From Gemmatimonadota bacterium (GTDB lineage Bacteria > Gemmatimonadota > Gemmatimonadetes > Gemmatimonadales > Gemmatimonadaceae), in NCBI GenBank assembly GCA_002737115.1, contig NSHR01000036.1, positions 1 through 34,916 of the forward strand: a DNA stretch of 34,916 nucleotides, read 5' to 3'. The notes beneath the pieces are model-generated. The model worked only from the letters and a program-made list of their open reading frames with translations, had not been told where the DNA came from and searched no databases. This document shows, in pieces, positions 1 to 7,755 of the stretch. Positions within the stretch are counted from its first letter, which is position 1. Each line of letters opens with the position of its first letter. The position numbers and the translations under genes were made by a program.

Positions 1-8
1 ACTTCCAG

Positions 9-81
<73 letters not shown>

Positions 82-150
82 AAACCACAAGCAGACCCGC
101 AGCCTAACCACGTCAGGGGGCATTCCGCAAGCGCTCCCCCGCCACCCTAA

Positions 151-546
151 TCACGCCGGCTTCGCCGCCGTCGCCGTGATGATGCTCTTCAACCCGCCAC
201 GCACGTTGAAATCCCCCACCACCGTCATCGTGTGCGGGTTACACGCCGCCACCAAGTCGTCGAGAATCCGGTTCACCGCCCGCTCGTAAAAAATGCCGTC
301 GTTGCGGAAGCTCCAGAGATACATCTTCAGGCTCTTCAGCTCGAGACACACCTCGGCCGGCTGATACGTGATGCGGATCGTGGCGAAATCCGGCGCGCCG
401 CCTTCCAGCAGCTTCAACTCGGCCGCATCGGTCTCGATGCCACCAAGGGGACAGAGCGACGTGAACTCCGTCGTCTCCATGAAAATTTCGTACTTGCGAT
501 CCCCATAGGGATTCGGAAACGTCTCGAGTAGTTCAGGCTTGGGCAT
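151..546 (-). CDS. queF: NADPH-dependent 7-cyano-7-deazaguanine reductase (QueF, short form)
   Basis: QueF reduces preQ0 to preQ1 in queuosine tRNA-modification synthesis, in the cytoplasm. The 131-aa product has the short unimodular layout. It shows the catalytic Cys region FTSLCPLGG (Cys32), the PDFA Asp (Asp53), the NADPH-binding QueF motif ELKSLKMY (about 69-76), SFRN, a conserved Glu in FYE (Glu88), and the C-terminal RGG. The NADPH motif argues against the archaeal QueF-like amidinotransferase. One oddity is that the catalytic Cys and Asp are 21 residues apart, while most QueF proteins have a compact CPxTGQPD, so there is an insertion of about 14 residues. I chose the ATG at 546 because family homology begins at MPKPELLETFPNP; a GTG at 573 is in frame but adds unrelated residues. 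It lies 30 bp downstream of the rhomboid gene and is probably cotranscribed. Confidence 0.9.
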   Translation of the reverse strand: MPKPELLETFPNPYGDRKYEIFMETTEFTSLCPLGGIETDAAELKLLEGGAPDFATIRITYQPAEVCLELKSLKMYLWSFRNDGIFYERAVNRILDDLVAACNPHTMTVVGDFNVRGGLKSIITATAAKPA

Positions 547-576
547 ACTCGAATGTAATGCGCGAACGCACACCGG

Positions 577-1509
577 TCAGGTGAGGTCGCGAAGACGCTT
601 CGACCATTCGTCCAGCAGCGTCCGCTCCGCCGGCGTCAAACTCGACATCCCGTCGGCCGCAATCTTGTCCAGTACCGTATCCAAGGCCGTACTCGGCGGC
701 GGCGCCACCGCCGTCAAACCGGCACGCGGCGCAGGGCGCAATTCCGGACGTGGGTCTGGACGCTCCCGCGACACGGCCGCCTTGCTCTGCGCCACGATAT
801 CGTCGACTTCCCGCTCCCGCGGACGCGACGACTTGGGGACCGCCCGCGGCGCGTCGTCGCCATAGTCCGGCGCCGACGCAATGCGATTGCGGAAACGCCC
901 CAAACTGGCCGCACCAGGCGCTCGGAGATACACCCACCCCGCCAACATGCCGCCAATGTGCGCCGCGTACGCCGTGCCGCCAAGGCTGCCCGAATTCACC
1001 ACCGCCATCGTGATGTTGATCAGCGCCATGAACACCACCAGCCACTTCACCTTCATCGGCACGACGCCGAAAAACAGCACTTCATCGTCCGGCCAGCGCG
1101 ACGCATAGGCCACGGCGACGCCCAGAATCGCCGCCGAGGCACCCACCAACGTGCCACCGCTCCGCTGGAACATGTAGTGAAATGCCCAACCGCCGACGCC
1201 GCACCACAGGTAGTACCACACGAACGGACTGCTCCCCCACGCCTGCTCCACGCGCGGCCCGAACAACCACAACGTCCACATGTTCAGCAGCAGATGCATC
1301 ATGCCGCCATGCACGAACATGTACGTGCCAATCGTCCACAACGAACGCGAGGCGAGATCGCCGGCCGAATACCCAAACCAGTTCGCCATGTTCGCATCGC
1401 CCACCAACGTCGCCTGCACGAAGTACACGCCCACGCACAACCCAATCAGCCAGTACACGGCCGTTGGGTGACGGGGCTGATCGAAATCGTCGTACGTGAC
1501 GTAGGCCAT
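577..1509 (-). CDS. Rhomboid family intramembrane serine protease
   Basis: This 310-aa membrane protease should cleave transmembrane segments of other proteins within the inner membrane. The sequence has about six hydrophobic segments between residues 18 and 195. It carries the rhomboid signature HGGMMHLLLNMWTLWLFG (residues 68-84), the catalytic serine in GASA (Ser125), and the catalytic histidine in AAHIGGMLAG (His184), which together form the Ser-His dyad. The roughly 115-residue tail after the last membrane segment is soluble, charged and proline-rich, and ends in a helical segment of unknown role. The gene follows ddl by 45 bp and precedes queF by 30 bp on the same strand. Substrates cannot be inferred from context. 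Confidence 0.93.
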   Translation of the reverse strand: MAYVTYDDFDQPRHPTAVYWLIGLCVGVYFVQATLVGDANMANWFGYSAGDLASRSLWTIGTYMFVHGGMMHLLLNMWTLWLFGPRVEQAWGSSPFVWYYLWCGVGGWAFHYMFQRSGGTLVGASAAILGVAVAYASRWPDDEVLFFGVVPMKVKWLVVFMALINITMAVVNSGSLGGTAYAAHIGGMLAGWVYLRAPGAASLGRFRNRIASAPDYGDDAPRAVPKSSRPREREVDDIVAQSKAAVSRERPDPRPELRPAPRAGLTAVAPPPSTALDTVLDKIAADGMSSLTPAERTLLDEWSKRLRDLT

Positions 1510-1554
1510 GACAGGACGCGAAAAGACGCGGAAAGAGCTTCGGGAAGAACGGAC

Positions 1555-2583
1555 TTAGCTCCGTCGCCGATCCCGGTTCGTGAGCGCCAATTGCACGATG
1601 CGCTCACACAGATCGGGAAACAAGACACCGGCGGCGGCCGCCGCCTGTGGGATGAGACTGGTTGGCGTCATCCCGGGCAACGTGTTGGCCTCAAGACACC
1701 ACGGCTGACCGTGGGGGTCCAACCGGAAGTCGATGCGGGCATACCCGCCCAACTTCAACGCCACGAACGCCTTGGTGGCCTGATCCGCCAGCGTGCGCTC
1801 GATCTCAGGCGATAGTTCGGCCACGAACTCTTTCGCCATCCCCGGCGTGTATTTGCACTCGTAGTCGTAGAGCTCCTTCATCGGCACGATCTCGATCGTC
1901 GGCAGCACCACGTCGCCCAGAATACCGACCGTGAGCTCCTGCCCGGGCACGAATCGCTCGACCATGACCTCGTCGTCGTACTTGAAGGCCTCGGTCACCG
2001 CCGCCGCCAGCTCGCCCGGCTCGCGCACGATCGACAGCCCAACCGTGCTCCCCTGCTTCGATGGCTTCACCACCACCGGCCAGTCCAGCTGACGCCCAAC
2101 CTCCTCGGCGTCCATCGTGCCATCGGCCGGCGCCATCATCCAATCGGCGGTGGCCACGCCGGCGGCGCGCAGCACGACCTTGGTGAGGTGCTTGTCCATC
2201 GCCAGCGCACTCGCCAGGTGCCCACTGCCGGTATACGGCACGCCCACGAGGTCGAGCAGAGCCTGCACCGTCCCGTCTTCCCCCTGACCGCCATGGAGCG
2301 CCAAAAACACGCACTCGGCGGCGGTGATTTCGGGGCGAATGCCCAGCGCGGGCGACAGCGACGGCGACGATAACCCGGCCAACTTATCGAGCGACGGGGG
2401 AGCACTCCCCACCCCCGCGGCCAACAGGGCGCGCTCCGTCTCGCGGGTGAGCACGCCTTCCGCGGGGTCGAGACAGATCACATCGTGGCCCTTCTCGCGG
2501 AGCGCGACGGCGATCCGCAGCCCCGACGACAACGACACTTCACGTTCGGCGGAGACACCGCCCAGCAACACGGTAATTCGCAT
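1555..2583 (-). CDS. ddl: D-alanine--D-alanine ligase
   Basis: Ddl is a cytoplasmic ATP-grasp enzyme that joins two D-alanines for the peptidoglycan stem peptide. The 342-aa protein is of normal length. It starts with LLGGVSAEREVSL (substrate-binding Glu near residue 13) and has HGGQGEDG (97-104), the ATP-binding KPSKQGSTVGLS (about 173-184), YDYECKYTPG (239-248), and the metal-binding C-terminal EANTLPGMTPTSL (298-310). The Tyr in the YDYECKY segment is typical of D-Ala-D-Ala rather than D-Ala-D-Lac ligases. The ATG at 2583 lies only 4 bp after the stop of the upstream PLP enzyme, so the two are almost certainly one transcript, although their functions are not obviously linked. Confidence 0.96.
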   Translation of the reverse strand: MRITVLLGGVSAEREVSLSSGLRIAVALREKGHDVICLDPAEGVLTRETERALLAAGVGSAPPSLDKLAGLSSPSLSPALGIRPEITAAECVFLALHGGQGEDGTVQALLDLVGVPYTGSGHLASALAMDKHLTKVVLRAAGVATADWMMAPADGTMDAEEVGRQLDWPVVVKPSKQGSTVGLSIVREPGELAAAVTEAFKYDDEVMVERFVPGQELTVGILGDVVLPTIEIVPMKELYDYECKYTPGMAKEFVAELSPEIERTLADQATKAFVALKLGGYARIDFRLDPHGQPWCLEANTLPGMTPTSLIPQAAAAAGVLFPDLCERIVQLALTNRDRRRS

Positions 2584-2587
2584 GCGG

Positions 2588-4045
2588 CTACCGATGCATC
2601 AGATGTTCGAGCACATCGAAGCGCGTCACAATGCCCTGCACCACGCCGTCCTTCTTCATCAGCACGGCGCGGTTGCTCTTCGACAACAGCTTCGCCACGC
2701 TCTCCACCGGCTGATCGCTCTCGACCACCGGAAACGGCTGGTCCATCACGTCGCTCACCGACTGATCGAGCACCTTTGGGTCGGCCAGTGACTTCGACGT
2801 GAGTTGCGATTCCGCCACGCTGCCGATGCACACCGCGCCATCCATCACCGGTACCTGCGATACGTTGTGCAGCGCCATCAACCGAATCGCCTGACGCACC
2901 GAGGCACCGGGGGAGACGCTCACGATCGCCGGCGCACTGGCGTCCTTGTTGCCGAGCACCGCTTCGATGGTGGTCGGCGAGACATCGAGCATCTGATTCT
3001 CGCGCATCCACTCGTCGTTGAACACCTTGCTGAGATAGCGCTCGCCGGTGTCGCAGAGAAACGTCACCACGCACGCCTCCGGATCATCGAGACGACGCGC
3101 CACGTTCATCGCCGCGTGCGCAATCATGCCGGCAGAACCACCCACGAAGATGCCTTCTTCGCGCGTGAGACGACGCGCCATCCCGAAGGCGTCCTTGTCG
3201 CTCACCGAGATGAATTCGTCGATCACACTCATGTCGAGCGTGAGCGGCACACAGTCCTGGCCCACCCCTTCCACCTTGTACGGCGCGCCGGTGGGATGGC
3301 CCTCGCCTTTGCTGCGCCACAGTTCGGCCAGCACCGATCCCATCGGGTCGGCCGCAATGATTTTGATGTTGGGGTTCTTGCTCTTGAGGTAGCGCGCCAC
3401 GCCGGTCAGCGTACCGCCCGTGCCGGCGCCGGCCACGAAGTGCGTGACACGCCCGTCGGTCTGCTCCCAGATTTCGGGGCCGGTCGTTGCGAAGTGCGCC
3501 GCCGGATTGGCCGGATTCTCGAACTGCCCCGCCAACACCGCACCCGGCGTCTCGCTCACAATGCGCTTGGCCATCATCACGTAGTTCTGCGGATGATCGT
3601 GCGGCACCGCCGTCGGCGTGATGATCACTTCAGCCCCGAACGCTTTGAGCAGGCGCACTTTTTCCTGCGACATCTTGTCGGGCATCGTGAAAATGCAACG
3701 ATAGCCCTTGAGCGCCGCCGCGATCGCCAGACCGACGCCCGTATTGCCGCTCGTCGCCTCCACGATTGTGCCGCCCGGCTTCAGGGTACCGGCCCGCTCG
3801 TGCGACTCGATCATCGGCATGCCGACCCGATCCTTCACGCTGCCGCCCGGATTGAAGAAGTCGGCCTTGCCGTACAGCGGCGTCCGGATGCCACGGGCCA
3901 CGCGGGCCAGTCGGATCATCGGCGTCCAGCCGATCGTTTCCAGCACACTGCCATAGGGGCGGCGGTGCCGGATGTGTTGTTCAGGCACGGCCGCGTCGGT
4001 GGGAACCGCGTCGGACGTGTGGGGGGTCGCCAAGGTGGTGGACAT
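2588..4045 (-). CDS. Cystathionine beta-synthase-like PLP enzyme with C-terminal CBS pair
   Basis: This is a fold-type II PLP enzyme of the cysteine synthase/cystathionine beta-synthase family, acting in the cytoplasm in sulfur amino acid metabolism. Visible motifs are the PLP lysine in NPGGSVKDR (Lys71 counted from this start), the substrate loop TSGNTG, the PLP phosphate loop GAGTGGTLTG, and GGSAG. The last 115 residues or so form a tandem CBS-domain pair, usually a regulatory unit that binds adenosyl ligands. This domain order matches cystathionine beta-synthase more than plain CysK/CysM, but sequence reading cannot tell serine plus homocysteine from O-acetylserine plus sulfide. The start is uncertain: I chose the ATG at 4045 over a GTG at 4060 (five residues longer), and neither has a clear Shine-Dalgarno. 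It heads the run CBS-ddl-rhomboid-queF. Confidence 0.9.
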   Translation of the reverse strand: MSTTLATPHTSDAVPTDAAVPEQHIRHRRPYGSVLETIGWTPMIRLARVARGIRTPLYGKADFFNPGGSVKDRVGMPMIESHERAGTLKPGGTIVEATSGNTGVGLAIAAALKGYRCIFTMPDKMSQEKVRLLKAFGAEVIITPTAVPHDHPQNYVMMAKRIVSETPGAVLAGQFENPANPAAHFATTGPEIWEQTDGRVTHFVAGAGTGGTLTGVARYLKSKNPNIKIIAADPMGSVLAELWRSKGEGHPTGAPYKVEGVGQDCVPLTLDMSVIDEFISVSDKDAFGMARRLTREEGIFVGGSAGMIAHAAMNVARRLDDPEACVVTFLCDTGERYLSKVFNDEWMRENQMLDVSPTTIEAVLGNKDASAPAIVSVSPGASVRQAIRLMALHNVSQVPVMDGAVCIGSVAESQLTSKSLADPKVLDQSVSDVMDQPFPVVESDQPVESVAKLLSKSNRAVLMKKDGVVQGIVTRFDVLEHLMHR

Positions 4046-4291
4046 GGCAGGTTTCGTCACAGGGAGTCCCCGGGGAGCGTAGGCCCCTCAGGGTGTCGGA
4101 AATGCACGGGGACGAGCAACGACACGGGTATCGGGGTACCACGAAGGCGGGCGGGCGGTGCAACAAATAACCGAAGCAACACGTTGCCCTGTATTTTCTG
4201 CGCATACCGTGACACCCCGATCGCCTGCTGGAATGTACACCCACTTCGCGCACTCGGCGAAACGTCCGACCTCCATCAAACCGCAGTCGAC

Positions 4292-6736
4292 ATGTTCTTG
4301 CTTCGCCTCCGTTCTGATCGTCCGGCTTCAGCCCGCACCAAGCGCCTGAACTCGCGACGCACGCCACTCACGCTGGCCGGCGCCGCCGTGCTCCTCTTGG
4401 GCGCCTGCTCGGGCGAAAAGAGCACGGGCCCCGGGCCGGTTGCGACCGCCATCAAGGCGCAGGATGGCAACGCACAGACCGGCGTCGTGGGCGCCGCGCT
4501 GAGTGTGCCGCTCGCGGTGGTGGTCACCGACAAGGATGGCAAGACGATTTCGGGAGCGCGTGTAGACTGGGACGTCGGTGTGGGCTCGGGCACCGCCTTG
4601 CCCACACGGTCCACCGCCGACGCCCGCGGCATCGCCACCACCGTCTGGACGCTGGGCGCAACCGCCGGCACCGCGCGCCTCAGCGCACAGGTGAACGGCG
4701 TCACGCCCGTGGTGTTCACCGCCACGGTAATCGCCGGACCGCCGGCCCTGCTCGTGGCGTCACCGGAAGCGGCCTATCTGAACGTCGGCGACACGGTGCG
4801 GGTGCGTGGATCGCTGCGTGATCAGTACGGCAACACCATCGTCGGCCAGTCGATCACCTACAGCACGCTCGATCCCACGCTGGCCTCGGTGAACTCGACC
4901 GGGCTGGTCACGGCCGTGGCCGTCGGCACCGCCCGCGTGGTGGCCGAGGCCTCCAGCCGCGCCGACACCGTGCCAGTTACCATCTCGGCCACAGGTGCGA
5001 GCGTATGCGGCCCGATCGCCGCGCGCGTGCTCGCGCTGGGCGAAGTGTTTATCCCACCGGCCGGCAGCGCGAGCATCACCACCTGTATTACCTCGCCGTC
5101 AGCCATCAACGGCGAGTACGCCCTCACCCTGGTCTCAACCGCCACCTCGTTCGGGACGTCGTCACCGGTGGATGTGCTCGCGCTCGGCAGCACCGGTCCC
5201 ACCATCGCCGCCCTCACGGGCAACGCCAACCCCTTCGCGCCGATCGGCGCTGAATTCGCGTCCGTGTCGACGTCCGTGTCGACGTCCATCGATGCGTTCG
5301 AGGCGGCATCCACGGCGCTGTCGCCCGTGCACGCGGCCGAGCTGGCACGGCGTGCCCTTGAACACCGCGCACTCACACCGCTCGTCAGCGTGGCGCGCGA
5401 CTGGTTGGCCTCACGCACCGCGCTGTCGCGCACGGTGCCGTTGCGCCCCGCGTACGCGGTCACCGCCGCCGACGCGAAAGTGGGCGATGTGCTGCGCTTG
5501 AACGTGAACGCGAACGTGGCATGCACTAACGCCGATACCAAGTCAGGGCGCGTGGCCGCGGTGGGAACGAAGTCGATCATCGTCAGCGACACCGACAACC
5601 CCACCGGCGGCTACAGCGACACCGAGTACGCCGCGATTGCCGCCACGTTCGATACGCTGGTGTTTCCGATGGATACCACGGCGTTCGGAGCACCCTCGAA
5701 CATCAGCAGCTACGGCAAGATCATCCTGTTCTACACGCGCGCGGTGAACGCCCTCACACCGTCCGGCGCGGGCTACACGATTGGCGGGTTCTTCTTCGCC
5801 CGCGACCTGTATCCGAAGATGGCCAAGAACGGACTCGCCGCCTGCGCCGCGTCGAATGAATCCGAGATGTTCTACCTGCTCGCGCCCGATCCCAACGGCA
5901 CGGTGAATACCAACAAGCGCACGAAGGATGAAGTAACGCTGCTGAATCTCACGACCATCGCACACGAGCTCCAGCACCTGATCAATTCGTCACGACGCCT
6001 GTACGTGAACACCGGGGCGCGCCCAAACGAAGAGACCTGGCTGGACGAAGGCTTGGCGCACGTGGCCGAGGAGCTGCTGTACTTCCGCATGACCAACGTC
6101 ACGTCGCGTCAGAATCTCGGCCTGACCGATGTGGCGGGAAACGCCACGCGCTCCGATCAATTCCGCAACTATGCGTCGCAAAACTTTTCACGCTTCTACA
6201 GCTATCTCATCGCGCCCGAAGTGAATTCGCCGTACGCGCCCAACGACTCGCTCGCCACGCGCGGTGCGATCTGGAATTTCCTGCGCTATGCGGCGGGGCG
6301 TCAGGGCGCTGGCGGGGAAGCATCATTCCTCCGCTCGCTCGTGAATTCCAACACGACGGGTGTGGCTAATCTGCAGAACGTGCTCTCGGGCAGTCAGTTC
6401 GCCGACTATCTGCGCGACTGGTCCGTGTCGCTCATTGCCGACGACTTCTCACCGACGACGACCGCGGCGTTATCCCAGAGCTACATCATGCCCTCGTGGA
6501 ATTTCCGCGGCATCTATCCGGGTCTGCGCTTCTCCGGGGGCACGGCGCTGGGGGTGTACCCTATCGCGACGCGCTCGCTGCTGTCGGGCTCACCGCAGCG
6601 CGTGCTGCTGGCCGGTGGCACCAGTTCCTTCGTCCGCTTCGGCATTCCCGCCGGACGCAGTGCCACGATCACGGTGTCGTCAAACGGCGCACTGCCGCCC
6701 AGCACGCTCAAGTACGCGCTGGTGCGGCTACGCTAA
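4292..6736 (+). CDS. Ig-like domain lipoprotein with HExxH zinc peptidase domain (M30-like)
   Basis: This is an exported 814-aa protein. The N-terminus has basic residues, a hydrophobic stretch and the lipobox LLGAC (Cys39), so it is probably a lipoprotein. Residues of about 50-235 hold two bacterial Ig-like repeats; one ends with the form VTPVVFTATV and the next opens with a DQYGNTIVG motif. The C-terminal half holds HELQH (His558, Glu559, His562) followed 24 residues later by WLDEGLAH (Glu586). This is the gluzincin arrangement, and the layout resembles the peptidase M30 (hyicolysin) family. The open frame extends upstream to 2804, but that part is antisense to the CBS gene. The ATG at 4292 is the start that exposes the signal peptide. 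No Shine-Dalgarno is evident. The natural substrate is unknown. Confidence 0.85.
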   Translation: MFLLRLRSDRPASARTKRLNSRRTPLTLAGAAVLLLGACSGEKSTGPGPVATAIKAQDGNAQTGVVGAALSVPLAVVVTDKDGKTISGARVDWDVGVGSGTALPTRSTADARGIATTVWTLGATAGTARLSAQVNGVTPVVFTATVIAGPPALLVASPEAAYLNVGDTVRVRGSLRDQYGNTIVGQSITYSTLDPTLASVNSTGLVTAVAVGTARVVAEASSRADTVPVTISATGASVCGPIAARVLALGEVFIPPAGSASITTCITSPSAINGEYALTLVSTATSFGTSSPVDVLALGSTGPTIAALTGNANPFAPIGAEFASVSTSVSTSIDAFEAASTALSPVHAAELARRALEHRALTPLVSVARDWLASRTALSRTVPLRPAYAVTAADAKVGDVLRLNVNANVACTNADTKSGRVAAVGTKSIIVSDTDNPTGGYSDTEYAAIAATFDTLVFPMDTTAFGAPSNISSYGKIILFYTRAVNALTPSGAGYTIGGFFFARDLYPKMAKNGLAACAASNESEMFYLLAPDPNGTVNTNKRTKDEVTLLNLTTIAHELQHLINSSRRLYVNTGARPNEETWLDEGLAHVAEELLYFRMTNVTSRQNLGLTDVAGNATRSDQFRNYASQNFSRFYSYLIAPEVNSPYAPNDSLATRGAIWNFLRYAAGRQGAGGEASFLRSLVNSNTTGVANLQNVLSGSQFADYLRDWSVSLIADDFSPTTTAALSQSYIMPSWNFRGIYPGLRFSGGTALGVYPIATRSLLSGSPQRVLLAGGTSSFVRFGIPAGRSATITVSSNGALPPSTLKYALVRLR

Positions 6737-6767
6737 CGCCGATACGCTAACGCCGATACGCTAACGC
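6730..6767. repeat. 14-bp tandem repeat spanning a stop codon (2.7 copies)
   Basis: The unit ACGCTAACGCCGAT occurs perfectly at 6730-6743 and 6744-6757, followed by a partial copy ACGCTAACGC at 6758-6767. The first copy contains the final codons and TAA stop of the M30-like lipoprotein gene. It fills the short space before the convergent glutaminyl cyclase gene. The unit length is not a multiple of three. Confidence 0.9.
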
Positions 6768-6776
6768 GGCGGCGAA

Positions 6777-7640
6777 TTACGAGCGCTGCTTGAGCGTGAT
6801 CTCGTAGAGCTTCGACCACAGCTTCCCGGTCACGAACAGGCGATCGCGAGTGGCGTCGTAGGCAATACCGTTCATGACATCTTCGCTGCCGGTGCGATCG
6901 ATCGAAGGCAGGATCCCTTTCAGGTCGATCCATCCCGTCACGTTGCCGGTGGCGGGATCGATGCGGGCGATCTGCTCGCTCTGCCAGATATTCGCCCAGA
7001 TCTCGCCCTTCACCCACTCGAGCTCATTGAGCTGCGACACCGGGGTGCCGTGGTCGGTCACGGTGATCGTCTTCTGCACGGCGAACGTGGCGGGATCGCG
7101 CCACACGAGCGACGACGTGCCGTTGCTCATAATGATGGCGGCACCATCGGTGGTGAGTCCCCACCCTTCGCCATCGTACGTGAACTCGCCCGTGCGCGTG
7201 AAGCGCTTCCAGTCGTACACGAACGCCTTGCCGCTCGTGTACGTGAGCTGGAACAGCTGCTCACCCAGCAGCACGATCCCCTCACCAAAGTGCGGCGCTT
7301 CGAGATCCTGCTGACGGATCACGCGACCGGAGTTGAGTTCGACTTCACGAATATTCGACGTGCCAACCTGACCGGTGCTTTCGAACAGCCGGTTCTCATG
7401 CCACACCAACCCCTGCGTAAACGCCATCGCATCGTGCGGGTAACTCTGCACCACGTCGAAGCTGTAGGTCGGTGTGCGGGAGGGCACGATGCCGGTCGTG
7501 TCACCGGTTGCCGCACTGGCCTCGCCACGCTCGCCACCGCACGCACCGAACGCGCCGGCAGTGGACACGAAGGCGATCGTGCCGAACAGAATCACGGCCG
7601 AAGCCGTCCGCGAACGTCGCATGCTGGAGAGTATGGCCAT
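6777..7640 (-). CDS. Glutaminyl-peptide cyclotransferase (glutamine cyclotransferase), lipoprotein
   Basis: This belongs to the plant/bacterial type glutamine cyclotransferase family (a five-bladed beta-propeller), which cyclises N-terminal glutamine to pyroglutamate on exported peptides and proteins. Family features are FTQGLVWHENRLFESTGQ near the mature N-terminus, repeated propeller strands, NELEWVKGEIWANIWQSEQI, IDPATG, and a C-terminal NGIAYDATRDRLFVTGKLW. The N-terminus has a short basic region, a hydrophobic core and FGAC, a lipobox-like end, so attachment to a membrane from the periplasmic side is likely. I used the ATG at 7640; an ATG at 7622 is possible. The longer open frame to 7763 would run into mutS and is not favoured. 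It follows mutS by 115 bp on the same strand. Confidence 0.9.
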   Translation of the reverse strand: MAILSSMRRSRTASAVILFGTIAFVSTAGAFGACGGERGEASAATGDTTGIVPSRTPTYSFDVVQSYPHDAMAFTQGLVWHENRLFESTGQVGTSNIREVELNSGRVIRQQDLEAPHFGEGIVLLGEQLFQLTYTSGKAFVYDWKRFTRTGEFTYDGEGWGLTTDGAAIIMSNGTSSLVWRDPATFAVQKTITVTDHGTPVSQLNELEWVKGEIWANIWQSEQIARIDPATGNVTGWIDLKGILPSIDRTGSEDVMNGIAYDATRDRLFVTGKLWSKLYEITLKQRS

Positions 7641-7755
7641 CGGTCGGGTTGCAGCAGGGTGAGAAACGCGGAGACCAACTACACCAACGGATACCAACAG
7701 AAACCGGACTGCGCCGGCCGGCTCAGCTTTGGTCGGCTTATTCGGTGGCAAGAGG

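Noticed and set aside
2804-4291. N-terminal extension of the M30-like lipoprotein frame
   Set aside because: This part lies antisense to the CBS-like gene, has no motifs, and would bury the signal peptide that begins at the ATG at 4292.
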